DNA from: Scatomorpha merdavium
Lineage (GTDB): Bacteria > Bacillota > Clostridia > Oscillospirales > Oscillospiraceae
Assembly (NCBI GenBank): GCA_018711415.1
Contig: DVIJ01000065.1
Coordinates: 1 to 7,396, forward strand
Direction: 5' to 3'
Length of the DNA: 7,396 nt
Shown one piece after another: positions 1 to 5,778 of this stretch. The position numbers were made by a program, and so were the translations under genes. Each line of letters opens with the position of its first letter. Position 1 is the stretch's first letter. Under the pieces are notes generated by a model, which was given only the letters and a program-made list of their open reading frames with translations, did no database searches and had not been told where the DNA came from.

Positions 1-1383
1 AAGAACTTCATAGACCCCGGCCTCGAGGACCTCTGCGTCTCCCGCACCAGCTTCACCTGGGGCGTACCCGTGGACTTTGACCCCGGCCACGTCGTCTACG
101 TCTGGGTGGACGCCCTCTTCAACTACCTCACCGCTCTCGGCTACATGAACGAGGGCCGCGACGGCAAGGAGAAATACTGGCCCGCAGACGTCCACATGGT
201 CGGCAAGGAGATAGTCCGCTTCCACTCCATAATCTGGCCCGCCATGCTCATGAGCGTGGGCGAGCCCCTGCCCAAAAAGGTGTTCGGCCACGGCTGGCTC
301 CTGCTCGGCGGCGGCAAGATGAGTAAGTCCAAGGGCAACGTCGTCGACCCGTATATACTCGCCGGGCGCTTCGGCGTGGACGCCCTGCGCTACTTCCTCA
401 TGCGCGAGTTCCCGCTCGGCTCGGACGGCAACTTCTCCAACGAGCTGCTCATCGCCCGCATCAACTCCGACCTCGCCAACGACTACGGCAACCTTCTCTC
501 CCGCACCGTGGCGATGGTCCTCAAGTACTTCGACGGCACCCTCCCCGCGGAGCGCGAGCCCGCTGAGGCGGACGCCGAGCTCGTCGGCATGGCCTCGGAG
601 CTGCGCGGCAAGTACGAAAAGCTCATGGATACCTTCCAGACCCAGGCCGCGCTGGAGGAGATATTCAAGGTCATCTCCCGCGCCAACAAGTATATAGACG
701 AAAACGCCCCCTGGGTCCTCGCCAAGGACGAGTCAAAGCGCGCGAGGCTGGCCTCCGTCATGTATAACCTGCTCGAGAGCCTGCGCATCTGCACCTGCCT
801 GCTCACGCCCTTCATGCCCGAAAGCTGCGAGCGGGCCTTCGCCCAGATAGGCGCGGACGAGTCCGTCCGCTGCTGGGAGAGCGCCGCCCACTGGGGCAGC
901 CTGCCCGAAAACGTCAGCGTCACGAAGGGCGACACGCTCTTCCCGCGCATAGACATGACGAAGGAACTCGCCGAGCTCGAAAAGCTCGAGGAAGAGGCCC
1001 GCAAGGCCGCCCTTCCCCCCATCGAGCTCGAGCCCCAGCTCGCTGAGAACGTGGACTTCGACACCTTCTGCAAGTCCGACTTCCGCGTCGTCAAGGTCAA
1101 GAGCTGCGAGGCCGTCAAAAAGTCCGACAGGCTCCTCAAGTTCACCCTCGACGACGGCACCGGAGTTGACCGCCAGATCCTCTCCGGCATACACAAGTGG
1201 TACAAGCCCGAGGATCTCGTCGGCAAGACCCTCGTCGCCATCGTGAACCTGCCCCCGCGCAAGATGATGGGCCTCGAGTCGAACGGCATGCTCATCTCCG
1301 CCGTCCACAAGGAAAAGGGCGAGGAGGTCGTCCAGCTCATCATGGTGGACGACGCCATGCCGGCCGGAGCCAAGCTCTGCTGA
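1..1383 (+). CDS. metG: Methionyl-tRNA synthetase, 3' part (5' end outside window)
   Basis: Charges tRNA-Met with methionine in the cytoplasm. The frame is open from base 1, so the gene enters from the left; 460 residues are visible. Early residues match the class I MetRS core: SRTSFTWGVPV (about 14-24) and HVVYVWVDAL (30-39). The KMSKS ATP-binding loop is intact at residues 106-110 (base 316 onward). The anticodon-binding helical domain follows, including ANKYIDENAPW (228-238). From about residue 351 to the end lies an EMAP-II/Trbp111-like tRNA-binding domain (VDFDTF...SDFRVVKV...RKMMGLESNGML), which marks the long, dimeric form of MetRS. The missing N-terminal part should hold the HIGH motif and the first part of the Rossmann fold. 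No frameshift is seen. A GTG at base 70 is internal, because the conserved core continues upstream of it. The gene ends 24 bases before a strong terminator. Confidence 0.97.
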   Translation, partial: KNFIDPGLEDLCVSRTSFTWGVPVDFDPGHVVYVWVDALFNYLTALGYMNEGRDGKEKYWPADVHMVGKEIVRFHSIIWPAMLMSVGEPLPKKVFGHGWLLLGGGKMSKSKGNVVDPYILAGRFGVDALRYFLMREFPLGSDGNFSNELLIARINSDLANDYGNLLSRTVAMVLKYFDGTLPAEREPAEADAELVGMASELRGKYEKLMDTFQTQAALEEIFKVISRANKYIDENAPWVLAKDESKRARLASVMYNLLESLRICTCLLTPFMPESCERAFAQIGADESVRCWESAAHWGSLPENVSVTKGDTLFPRIDMTKELAELEKLEEEARKAALPPIELEPQLAENVDFDTFCKSDFRVVKVKSCEAVKKSDRLLKFTLDDGTGVDRQILSGIHKWYKPEDLVGKTLVAIVNLPPRKMMGLESNGMLISAVHKEKGEEVVQLIMVDDAMPAGAKLC

Positions 1384-1407
1384 AAGCTGGCCGAAATGCC
1401 GCAACAC

Positions 1408-1439
1408 AAAATGCACCGGTCTGCGGACCGGTGCATTTT
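1408..1439 (+). terminator. Rho-independent terminator of metG
   Basis: A perfect 14-bp stem (1408-1421 with 1426-1439) closes a TGCG tetraloop. The stem begins with AAAA and ends with TTTT, so the hairpin carries its own T run and could also work on the opposite strand. It lies just past the metG stop and just before the next promoter. Confidence 0.9.
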
Positions 1440-1442
1440 CAA

Positions 1443-1471
1443 TTGTCACAGCCTGAAAAGTGTGCTATCAT
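1443..1471 (+). promoter_or_regulatory. SigmaA-type promoter for the hypothetical/PPC gene pair
   Basis: A -35 box TTGTCA (1443-1448) and a -10 box TATCAT (1466-1471) are separated by exactly 17 bases. A TGn extended -10 element sits at 1463-1465. It begins four bases after the metG terminator. Transcription would start near 1478, just ahead of the ribosome site at 1485-1492. Confidence 0.75.
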
Positions 1472-1501
1472 GGGCATGTGATTGAAAGGAGGCGGCCGCA
1501 T

Positions 1502-1972
1502 ATGAGCAAGAAACAAAGACTCCTCGCCTTGTGCGTCCTGCTCGTTGTCGTGGTGGGGGCGCTCGTCTGGTATCATATCCCGGTGAAAACAGCGGCGAGC
1601 ATGGAGCTATATTGCTCCGACCCGGCCGGGGGCGCGCTCGACGCCGAATTTGACCTCAGCGTATCCCGCTCGCTCTTTGCCCAGGACAAGCTCGACGGGA
1701 CGATCCGCGTCGGGGACAGGGAATATGTCGTGTGGACCTGGCAGAAATACGGCTTTTTTGAAAGCATACTGCGCAAATTTCAGGGGCAGATGAACATACC
1801 GGCCTTTGTCAATCCGGACAATTTCGGCCATAGCGTGGAGCTGCTGATGAGCGATATCCTCTGGGTACCCATCATCCAATTCGGCTCCGGCTATGATATC
1901 GAGAATGTCAGCCTGCAGTTCACCTCCGACGATTACGCCAGCGGCCTCTGGAGCAACTACAAATTGACTTAA
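1502..1972 (+). CDS. Small membrane-anchored protein of unknown function
   Basis: A 156-residue protein that I do not recognise. The start chosen is the ATG at 1502, because AAAGGAGG at 1485-1492 lies nine bases upstream; an in-frame ATG at 1460 would sit before the likely transcription start. The N-terminus is MSKKQR followed by a very hydrophobic stretch (about residues 7-24, LLALCVLLVVVVGALVW). This fits an uncleaved signal anchor or a signal peptide, with the remaining ~130 residues outside the membrane. There is no proper lipobox: Leu, not Gly or Ala, precedes the only Cys in this stretch. The soluble part is rich in aromatic residues (W, Y, F) and looks beta-rich. Codon use is noticeably less GC-biased than in metG or the following gene. 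It has its own promoter and ends 22 bases before the PPC gene, so the two are probably co-transcribed. Function is unknown. Confidence 0.8.
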   Translation: MSKKQRLLALCVLLVVVVGALVWYHIPVKTAASMELYCSDPAGGALDAEFDLSVSRSLFAQDKLDGTIRVGDREYVVWTWQKYGFFESILRKFQGQMNIPAFVNPDNFGHSVELLMSDILWVPIIQFGSGYDIENVSLQFTSDDYASGLWSNYKLT

Positions 1973-1994
1973 CAAGGAAGAAGGAGACTTTTTC

Positions 1995-2420
1995 ATGGAA
2001 TACAGACGTTTCGGAAACAAGCTGGTCGTCCGGCTCGAGCGGGGCGAGGAGGTCTGCGCCAAGCTCCTCGAGCTCGCGGAGCGGGAGAATATCCGCACGG
2101 CGGCGGTCAGCGGCATCGGCGCGAGCAACGACGTGACCCTCGGCGTGTTCGACACGGGGACGAAGGAGTACTTCAAAAAGCGCTACAACGGCATAGACTA
2201 CGAGCTCGGCTCCCTCACCGGTACGCTCTCCCGCCAGGACGGCGCGCCCTACCTCCACCTGCACGCCGTCATCGGCAGCCCCGCGCACGAACAGTGCCAC
2301 GCCGGACACCTTAACGCCGCCGTCATCAGCGCCACCTGCGAGCTGGTCATAGACCTCATAGACGGCGAGGTCGGCCGCCGCTTCGCAGAGGATATCGGCC
2401 TGAACCTCTTCGAGTTCTGA
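1995..2420 (+). CDS. PPC/DUF296-domain protein
   Basis: A 141-residue single-domain protein matching the PPC fold (plants and prokaryotes conserved; DUF296). Family marks are IRTAAVSGIGASNDVTLGVFD (about residues 34-54), YELGSLTGTLS (68-78), HLHAVIG (87-93) and GHLNAAVISATCELVIDLIDG (103-123). In plants this domain is attached to AT-hooks in nuclear proteins. Stand-alone bacterial versions form trimers, and their role is not settled. The His residues in HLHAVIG and the following HEQCHAGH stretch are candidates for a metal site. The domain fills the whole protein, and no AT-hook is present. AAGGAG at 1981-1986 supports the ATG at 1995. It is the last gene before a bidirectional terminator and probably shares a transcript with the membrane protein upstream. 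Confidence 0.9.
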   Translation: MEYRRFGNKLVVRLERGEEVCAKLLELAERENIRTAAVSGIGASNDVTLGVFDTGTKEYFKKRYNGIDYELGSLTGTLSRQDGAPYLHLHAVIGSPAHEQCHAGHLNAAVISATCELVIDLIDGEVGRRFAEDIGLNLFEF

Positions 2421-2430
2421 ATAAAAAATC

Positions 2431-2464
2431 GCCCCGGACCTTTGAGGTCCGGGGCATATTTTTT
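2431..2464. terminator. Bidirectional terminator between converging operons
   Basis: A perfect 10-bp GC-rich stem (2431-2440 with 2446-2455) has a TTTGA loop. It is followed by a T run ending in six T (2459-2464) and preceded by six A (2423-2428), so it can terminate from both sides. It sits between the PPC gene stop (2420) and the stop of the leftward operon (2467). Confidence 0.92.
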
Positions 2465-2466
2465 GC

Positions 2467-2829
2467 TCAGCCGTGGTGGCCGCACTCGTGGGCGTGCTCG
2501 TGCTCGTGGCAGATGGAGCCCGTGCTCTTGAGCTCGCCGCGCAGCCAGGCCTCGGCGGCGTTTCGCGAGTCGCCCGAGGCGCCGACCACGACCTCCACGC
2601 CGCGCTCGTTGAAGATCTCCACCGCGCCGCCGCCCATGCCGCCGGCGATGATGACCTCCACGCCCCTGTCCGCCAGGAAGTTCGGCAGGAAGCCCGGCCT
2701 GTGGCCCGGGTTCGGAACGGCCTCCGCCGATACGATCTTGCCGTTCTCGGCCTCGTAGATGTTGAAATTCTCGCAGTGACCGAAGTGTCCGGACACCTGC
2801 TCGCCCATTGCCGCTACTGCGATCTTCAT
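2467..2829 (-). CDS. NifX/NifB-family cluster-binding protein with His-rich tail
   Basis: A 120-residue protein of the dinitrogenase Fe-Mo cofactor family (NifX/NafY/NifB C-terminal fold), whose members carry or receive metal-sulfur clusters. Family marks are MKIAVAA at the start, GHFGHCENF (14-22), PGHRPGFLPNFL (41-52), VIIAGGMGGGAVEIF (59-73) and GVEVVVGA (77-84). The last 14 residues (CHEHEHAHECGHHG) hold six His and two Cys and look like an added metal-binding tail. The start is the ATG at 2829. A longer upstream frame exists but overlaps the preceding gene and has no family match. AAAAGGAG (2848-2841) is the ribosome site and overlaps the stop codon of the upstream ATPase; the intergenic gap is 17 bases. 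It is the last gene of the operon. No nitrogenase genes are visible, so a role outside nitrogen fixation, such as an ORP-like carrier, is more likely. Confidence 0.9.
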   Translation of the reverse strand: MKIAVAAMGEQVSGHFGHCENFNIYEAENGKIVSAEAVPNPGHRPGFLPNFLADRGVEVIIAGGMGGGAVEIFNERGVEVVVGASGDSRNAAEAWLRGELKSTGSICHEHEHAHECGHHG

Positions 2830-2846
2830 GATCTTTTCGTCTCCTT

Positions 2847-3722
2847 TTATTGAATATTCAGGTCTAAAAGCTCCATTGCGCGCAGGAATATGCCGTGCAG
2901 CGCCTCCCGCGCGGGGCAGGGCGTATCCGCAAGACTCCGCCCCTCGTTTATCGCGCGCTGCGCCGCGGGGTCGAAGGGAACGCGCCCCAAAAACGGCACG
3001 CCCTGCTCCCGGCACCAGTCCTCTATCCGCGCGGCCATTTCCGTATCCACGTCCGCCCGGTTCACGCAGACCGCCGTCCGCACCCGCGCCGACGAGGCCG
3101 TCCGCACCAGCCGTCCCAGGTCCGAAAGGCCCGAGACCGAGGGCTCCGTCACGATGAGTGCAAGGCTCACGCCGTTCATCGAGGCCATCACCGGGCAACC
3201 CAGGCCCGGCGAGCCGTCGATTATGGCGAGCTCCGCCTCTCCCGCGGCCCCGTAGAGCGCCCTTTTTACCTCGGTCACCAGCTTGCCCGAGTTGCCCCGG
3301 CCCATACGCAGCTCCGCCTCCGCAAAGGCCCCGCCGCCGCTGTGGACCAGGAGCCGCCCCGCGACGTCCGGCTCCAGCCGCGCCGCGCCCGCCGGGCAGC
3401 ACTCCACGCACAGCCCGCAGCCCTCGCAGGCCAGCTCGTCCACCGCGCAGACGCCGCCCGCCGCGCGGGATATCGCCCCGAAGCGGCAGAGCTCCGCGCA
3501 CTTTCCGCAGCCGATGCAGAGGCTTTCGTCTATCTTCGCCTTGTCCGAGCCCAGGAAGTCCCGCGCCTCGGTGCGCGCGTACCCGCCCGTCACCAGGGCG
3601 AGGTTCGGCGCGTCCACGTCGCAGTCCGCGGCGGCCCGCGCCCCCGCAAAGCGGATGAAGGCCGCGGCCGTCGTCGTCTTGCCCGTGCCGCCCTTGCCGC
3701 TCAGGATAAGCAGCTTTTTCAT
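2847..3722 (-). CDS. MinD-superfamily ATPase with inserted ferredoxin domain (second copy)
   Basis: A 291-residue P-loop ATPase of the MinD/Mrp type with a two-cluster ferredoxin domain inserted (COG1149-type architecture). The deviant Walker A KGGTGKTT is at residues 10-17, with the signature Lys K10 and P-loop K15. Switch I is DCDVDAPN (33-40). Two [4Fe-4S] motifs follow: Cys 69/72/75/79 and Cys 99/102/105/109, the latter ending in CP. A Walker B-like IIDGSPG is at 167-173, then VTEPS (191-195) and the base-specificity region VNRAD (220-224). Proteins of this type couple ATP hydrolysis to cluster handling or electron transfer, usually as dimers. It overlaps the upstream ATPase by four bases (ATGA, 3719-3722) and has a strong AGGAGG-type site about seven bases before the ATG. 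The exact substrate is unknown. Confidence 0.93.
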   Translation of the reverse strand: MKKLLILSGKGGTGKTTTAAAFIRFAGARAAADCDVDAPNLALVTGGYARTEARDFLGSDKAKIDESLCIGCGKCAELCRFGAISRAAGGVCAVDELACEGCGLCVECCPAGAARLEPDVAGRLLVHSGGGAFAEAELRMGRGNSGKLVTEVKRALYGAAGEAELAIIDGSPGLGCPVMASMNGVSLALIVTEPSVSGLSDLGRLVRTASSARVRTAVCVNRADVDTEMAARIEDWCREQGVPFLGRVPFDPAAQRAINEGRSLADTPCPAREALHGIFLRAMELLDLNIQ

Positions 3723-4558
3723 CCGCGCGCCTCCTCTTCTATCCTGCCGAGCAGCGAGTCGAAAAGCTCCCGCGCCCCGGCGTCATCTTTATAGGCCAGC
3801 CGCCCCTGTGAGCAGAGCCGCGCAAGCTCCGCGCTGTAGGGTATCCGCGCCAGGACGGGCAGGCCCGCCCCGGCCAGAAAGCGCTCCAGCTCCGGATACT
3901 CCGCGCCGGACTTGTTCACCACCACGCCGCAGCGCTTTTTCATGACGCGCATCAGCTCCGCCACGAGGCGCAGGTCGTGCAGGCCGAAGGCAGTCGGCTC
4001 CGTCACAAGGACGCAGTAGTCCGCGCCCCGCGCGCTCTCCATGACCGCGCAGGAGCTGCCCGGCGGGCAGTCTATGACGGTGAGGCCCGGCGCGTCCCCG
4101 GCCTCGGCCAGCGCCGCGGCGATGACCGGCGTACCCGTGGCCTCGCCCGGCTCCAGCTCGCCCGTGACGACGCGCACTCCGCCGCTCTCGCCCGTCTCGA
4201 CCCGGCCCAGCTCGCGCCGCGTCTCGCCCACCGCGCCCTCCGGGCAGACCCAGGCGCAGACGCCGCAGGAGTGGCAGACCTCCGGAAAGACCAGCGGCGC
4301 GCCCTTCACCAGCACCAGCGCGTTGAAGCGGCAGCGCTCCACGCATTTCCGGCAGCCCGTACACTTTGCCGCGTCAAAAACCGGCAGGGCGCGCGTCACG
4401 GGCGCGGAAACGGGGTTTTCCGGCCGGAGGAAGAGGCGGCCGTTCGGCTCCTCCACGTCGCAGTCCACATAGGTCGCCCGGCCCGCGGCACAGGCGAGGC
4501 CGCAGGCGACGAAGGTCTTGCCGGCGCCGCCCTTCCCGCTCAGGACCGCGACCTTCAT
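3719..4558 (-). CDS. MinD-superfamily ATPase with inserted ferredoxin domain (first copy)
   Basis: A 279-residue paralogue of the next gene with the same architecture. Walker A GKGGAGKT is at residues 8-15 (K9 signature, K14 P-loop), and switch I DCDVEEPN at 32-39. Two ferredoxin motifs are at Cys 66/69/72/76 and Cys 95/98/101/105, and Walker B-like VIDCPPGSS at 161-169. VTEPTAFGLHDL (185-196) and VVVNKSG (212-218) follow. The two paralogues differ clearly along their length, so they are an old pair rather than a recent duplication. Such pairs are common in anaerobes and could form a heterodimer (inference). It overlaps the genes on both sides by ATGA (4555-4558 and 3719-3722). Its own ribosome site is weak, so translation probably depends on coupling to the upstream NifX-like gene. 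Confidence 0.93.
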   Translation of the reverse strand: MKVAVLSGKGGAGKTFVACGLACAAGRATYVDCDVEEPNGRLFLRPENPVSAPVTRALPVFDAAKCTGCRKCVERCRFNALVLVKGAPLVFPEVCHSCGVCAWVCPEGAVGETRRELGRVETGESGGVRVVTGELEPGEATGTPVIAAALAEAGDAPGLTVIDCPPGSSCAVMESARGADYCVLVTEPTAFGLHDLRLVAELMRVMKKRCGVVVNKSGAEYPELERFLAGAGLPVLARIPYSAELARLCSQGRLAYKDDAGARELFDSLLGRIEEEARG

Positions 4559-4914
4559 GGCTGACCGCCCACGAAGCCCGCGTGGAAGCGCGTGAGCTCC
4601 TCCAGCCCGCCGGCTTCGAGCGCGGCGGCGTTATCGAGGGCGGAGCCCTCCGCGGCCTTGTAGATCGCCATACCGGCGGTCTTGAGGACCTGGGCGGCGT
4701 TCTCGCCGCAGCGGACGGTGACGAGCGCCTCGGCCCCGCTGTCCGCGGCGGCCTGGGCGGCCTTCAGCCCGGCCCCGCCCTGGGCCTGGGCGCCCGGATT
4801 TTCGATGAAGCGGACCCCGCCGTCCTCGCAGAGCGCAAAGTACGGCGCCCGGCCGAAGGATGGGCAGACGGGGCTTGTGGGCGAGGGCTCGTCCACGGGG
4901 ATGATGACCTTCAT
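4555..4914 (-). CDS. NifX/NifB-family protein, divergent copy
   Basis: A 119-residue protein with the same family fold as the last gene of the operon but diverged. It shows MKVIIPVDE at the start, CPSFGRAPYFALCEDGGVRF (17-36), the ENPGA turn (38-42), ADSGAEALVTVRCGENAAQVL (57-77) and GMAIYKA (81-87). It lacks the GHFGHC and GHRPG His motifs of the other copy and has no His-rich tail. If both bind a cluster, the ligands or roles must differ. Cys at 17, 29 and 69 are candidates. AAAGGAG at 4928-4922 lies inside the upstream coding region and supports the ATG at 4914. It overlaps the DUF134 gene by ATGA (4911-4914) and the following ATPase by ATGA (4555-4558). Confidence 0.85.
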   Translation of the reverse strand: MKVIIPVDEPSPTSPVCPSFGRAPYFALCEDGGVRFIENPGAQAQGGAGLKAAQAAADSGAEALVTVRCGENAAQVLKTAGMAIYKAAEGSALDNAAALEAGGLEELTRFHAGFVGGQP

Positions 4915-5273
4915 TGTTCTTCTCCTTTCGGGCAGCGCCGCCTGCGGCAGCCGTGGCGCGGGCAGTGCTCGGCCGCGCCCTCGCAGAGCTGGTAGGAGCC
5001 GCCCTCTATCCGGAGCGGCCTGCCCTCGACAAGGGCGGAGGCGAGCTTTTTTCTGGCGCTGTTGTAGATGAACTGCGCCGTCGTCCTGGCGACGCACATA
5101 TATTCGCTGCACTCGGCCTGGGTGCAGCCCTGATAGTCTATGAGGCGTATGGCCTCATATTCCTCAACGGACATGAGCACGGGCGCCGCGGCCCCCTGGG
5201 AACGGACGGCGGGGCCGAACTCATTGCAGCCCGGCAGGCCGCAGACCCTGCGGCACTTTTTCGGACGTGGCAT
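4911..5273 (-). CDS. DUF134/UPF0251 Cys-rich HTH DNA-binding protein
   Basis: A 120-residue protein of the UPF0251 (DUF134) family. Members are predicted DNA-binding proteins with a helix-turn-helix like sigma factor region 4. It opens with MPRPKKCRRVC. The helical core is MSVEEYEAIRLIDYQGCTQ...ARTTAQFIYNSARKKL (about 34-77), and GRPLRIEGGSYQLC (84-97) follows. There are ten Cys: C7, C11, C16, C50, C55, C60 and, in the tail, C97, C104, C109 and C114. Together they could hold zinc or an Fe-S cluster. The start chosen is the ATG at 5273, because family members begin this way and GAGGTG (5283-5278) lies just upstream; an earlier in-frame ATG at 5294 has no ribosome site and lies inside the operator-like repeat. 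It is the first gene of the operon and probably its own regulator (inference). Confidence 0.9.
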   Translation of the reverse strand: MPRPKKCRRVCGLPGCNEFGPAVRSQGAAAPVLMSVEEYEAIRLIDYQGCTQAECSEYMCVARTTAQFIYNSARKKLASALVEGRPLRIEGGSYQLCEGAAEHCPRHGCRRRRCPKGEEQ

Positions 5274-5288
5274 ATCGCACCTCATTTC

Positions 5289-5340
5289 TGACATATGCCG
5301 GATTCAAACACGAGTTTAGCACGATTATCGGCATATGTCA
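5289..5340. promoter_or_regulatory. Inverted 12-bp repeats bracketing the operon promoter (operator candidate)
   Basis: TGACATATGCCG at 5289-5300 is repeated as its exact reverse complement at 5329-5340. Each arm is itself a near-palindrome around CATATG (centres 5294.5 and 5334.5, 40 bp apart). The right arm overlaps the -35 box of the leftward promoter, and the left arm lies just after its transcription start. A weaker match (GGCATATCGC, 5269-5278) covers the DUF134 start codon, 21 bp from the nearer arm. The arrangement is typical of a repressor that blocks or loops a promoter. The DUF134 protein encoded next to it is the natural candidate. Confidence 0.7.
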
Positions 5341-5341
5341 A
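5313..5341 (-). promoter_or_regulatory. SigmaA-type promoter of the DUF134/NifX/ATPase operon
   Basis: On the minus strand, TTGACA (5341-5336) and TAAACT (5318-5313) are separated by 17 bases. Transcription would start near 5306, giving a leader of about 33 bases before the DUF134 ATG. The -35 box overlaps one arm of the inverted repeat. Confidence 0.8.
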
Positions 5342-5379
5342 TAACAGAGCAAAACCGGGGAAAAAGGCGCGGAGAATGC

Positions 5380-5408
5380 TTGACAAAAGGCGGATGTGAT
5401 GGTAATAT
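5380..5408 (+). promoter_or_regulatory. Promoter of the tRNA operon
   Basis: Consensus TTGACA (5380-5385) and TAATAT (5403-5408) lie 17 bases apart, a near-ideal sigmaA promoter. Transcription would start near 5415, leaving a ~55-base leader before tRNA-Arg that must be removed in processing. It is divergent from the DUF134 promoter, with the two -35 boxes about 40 bases apart. Confidence 0.87.
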
Positions 5409-5470
5409 AACAAGGCTTGCGGGCGCGTTCGGGGGAACCCGGGTGCGGGAGCCAGTTGTCTGCTAAATAA

Positions 5471-5547
5471 GCGCCAGTAGCTCAGCAGGATAGAGCAACT
5501 GCCTTCTAAGCAGTAGGCCGGGGGTTCGAGTCCCTCCTGGCGTGCCA
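5471..5547 (+). tRNA. tRNA-Arg (anticodon TCT)
   Basis: The full cloverleaf folds: acceptor GCGCCAG with CTGGCGT (one G-T pair), D stem GCTC/GAGC, anticodon stem ACTGC/GCAGT around loop CTTCTAA, and T arm GGGGG-TTCGAGT-CCCTC. The anticodon TCT reads AGA. The discriminator is G and CCA is encoded (5545-5547). It is the first tRNA of the operon. Confidence 0.96.
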
Positions 5548-5564
5548 GGGCAGGCTCCGAGAAT

Positions 5565-5642
5565 GGTGGGTGTAGCTCAGTTGGTATGAGCACCGGATTG
5601 TGGTTCCGGGTGTCGTGGGTTCGAGCCCCATCTCCCACCCCA
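5565..5642 (+). tRNA. tRNA-His (anticodon GTG)
   Basis: The start includes the extra G(-1) at 5565, facing C73, which is the identity mark of tRNA-His. The acceptor is GTGGGTG with CTCCCAC, with one T-T mismatch at the sixth pair. The anticodon stem is CCGGA/TCCGG around TTGTGGT, and the T arm is GTGGG-TTCGAGC-CCCAT. CCA is encoded at 5640-5642. The D loop is one base longer than in common versions. Confidence 0.94.
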
Positions 5643-5649
5643 GAAAGCG

Positions 5650-5672
5650 GGAGGCCGGCAATGCCGGCCTCT
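5650..5672 (+). other. Hairpin in the spacer between tRNA-His and tRNA-Gln
   Basis: GAGGCCGGC (5651-5659) pairs perfectly with GCCGGCCTC (5663-5671) over an AAT loop, and a G-T pair can extend it. No T run follows, so it is not a standard terminator. It may be a processing or folding element of the tRNA precursor. Confidence 0.55.
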
Positions 5673-5688
5673 CTGCGCAAGTCGATGG

Positions 5689-5762
5689 TGGGATGTAGTG
5701 TAACGGTAACACACCAGACTTTGACTCTGATATTGTAGGTTCGAGTCCTGCCATCCCAGCCA
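5689..5762 (+). tRNA. tRNA-Gln (anticodon TTG)
   Basis: The acceptor TGGGATG pairs fully with CATCCCA. The anticodon loop CTTTGAC carries TTG and reads CAA. The stem CCAGA/TCTGA has a C-A mismatch at its outer pair. The T arm is GTAGG-TTCGAGT-CCTGC. The discriminator is G and CCA is encoded at 5760-5762. A U at position 1 is normal for bacterial tRNA-Gln. Confidence 0.94.
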
Positions 5763-5778
5763 CGTCGCTACGCCTCTG

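Noticed and set aside
1492..1504. GCGGCCGCATATG resembles adjacent NotI and NdeI cloning sites
   Set aside because: It coincides with a natural ribosome site and start region. No vector sequence is seen on either side.
1460..1504. Upstream ATG at 1460 as start of the membrane protein
   Set aside because: It has no ribosome site, would overlap the promoter -10 box, and would place a charged extension before the signal anchor.
2830..3501. Long upstream extension of the terminal NifX-like frame (344 residues)
   Set aside because: It lies out of frame inside the ferredoxin-ATPase gene and is low-complexity Gly/Ala/Arg. The true start at 2829 has a ribosome site and begins the conserved fold.
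2828..5071. Many Arg/Pro/Ala-rich plus-strand open frames across the leftward operon
   Set aside because: GC-rich DNA keeps the complementary frames open. They lack family motifs and overlap genes with clear conserved domains.
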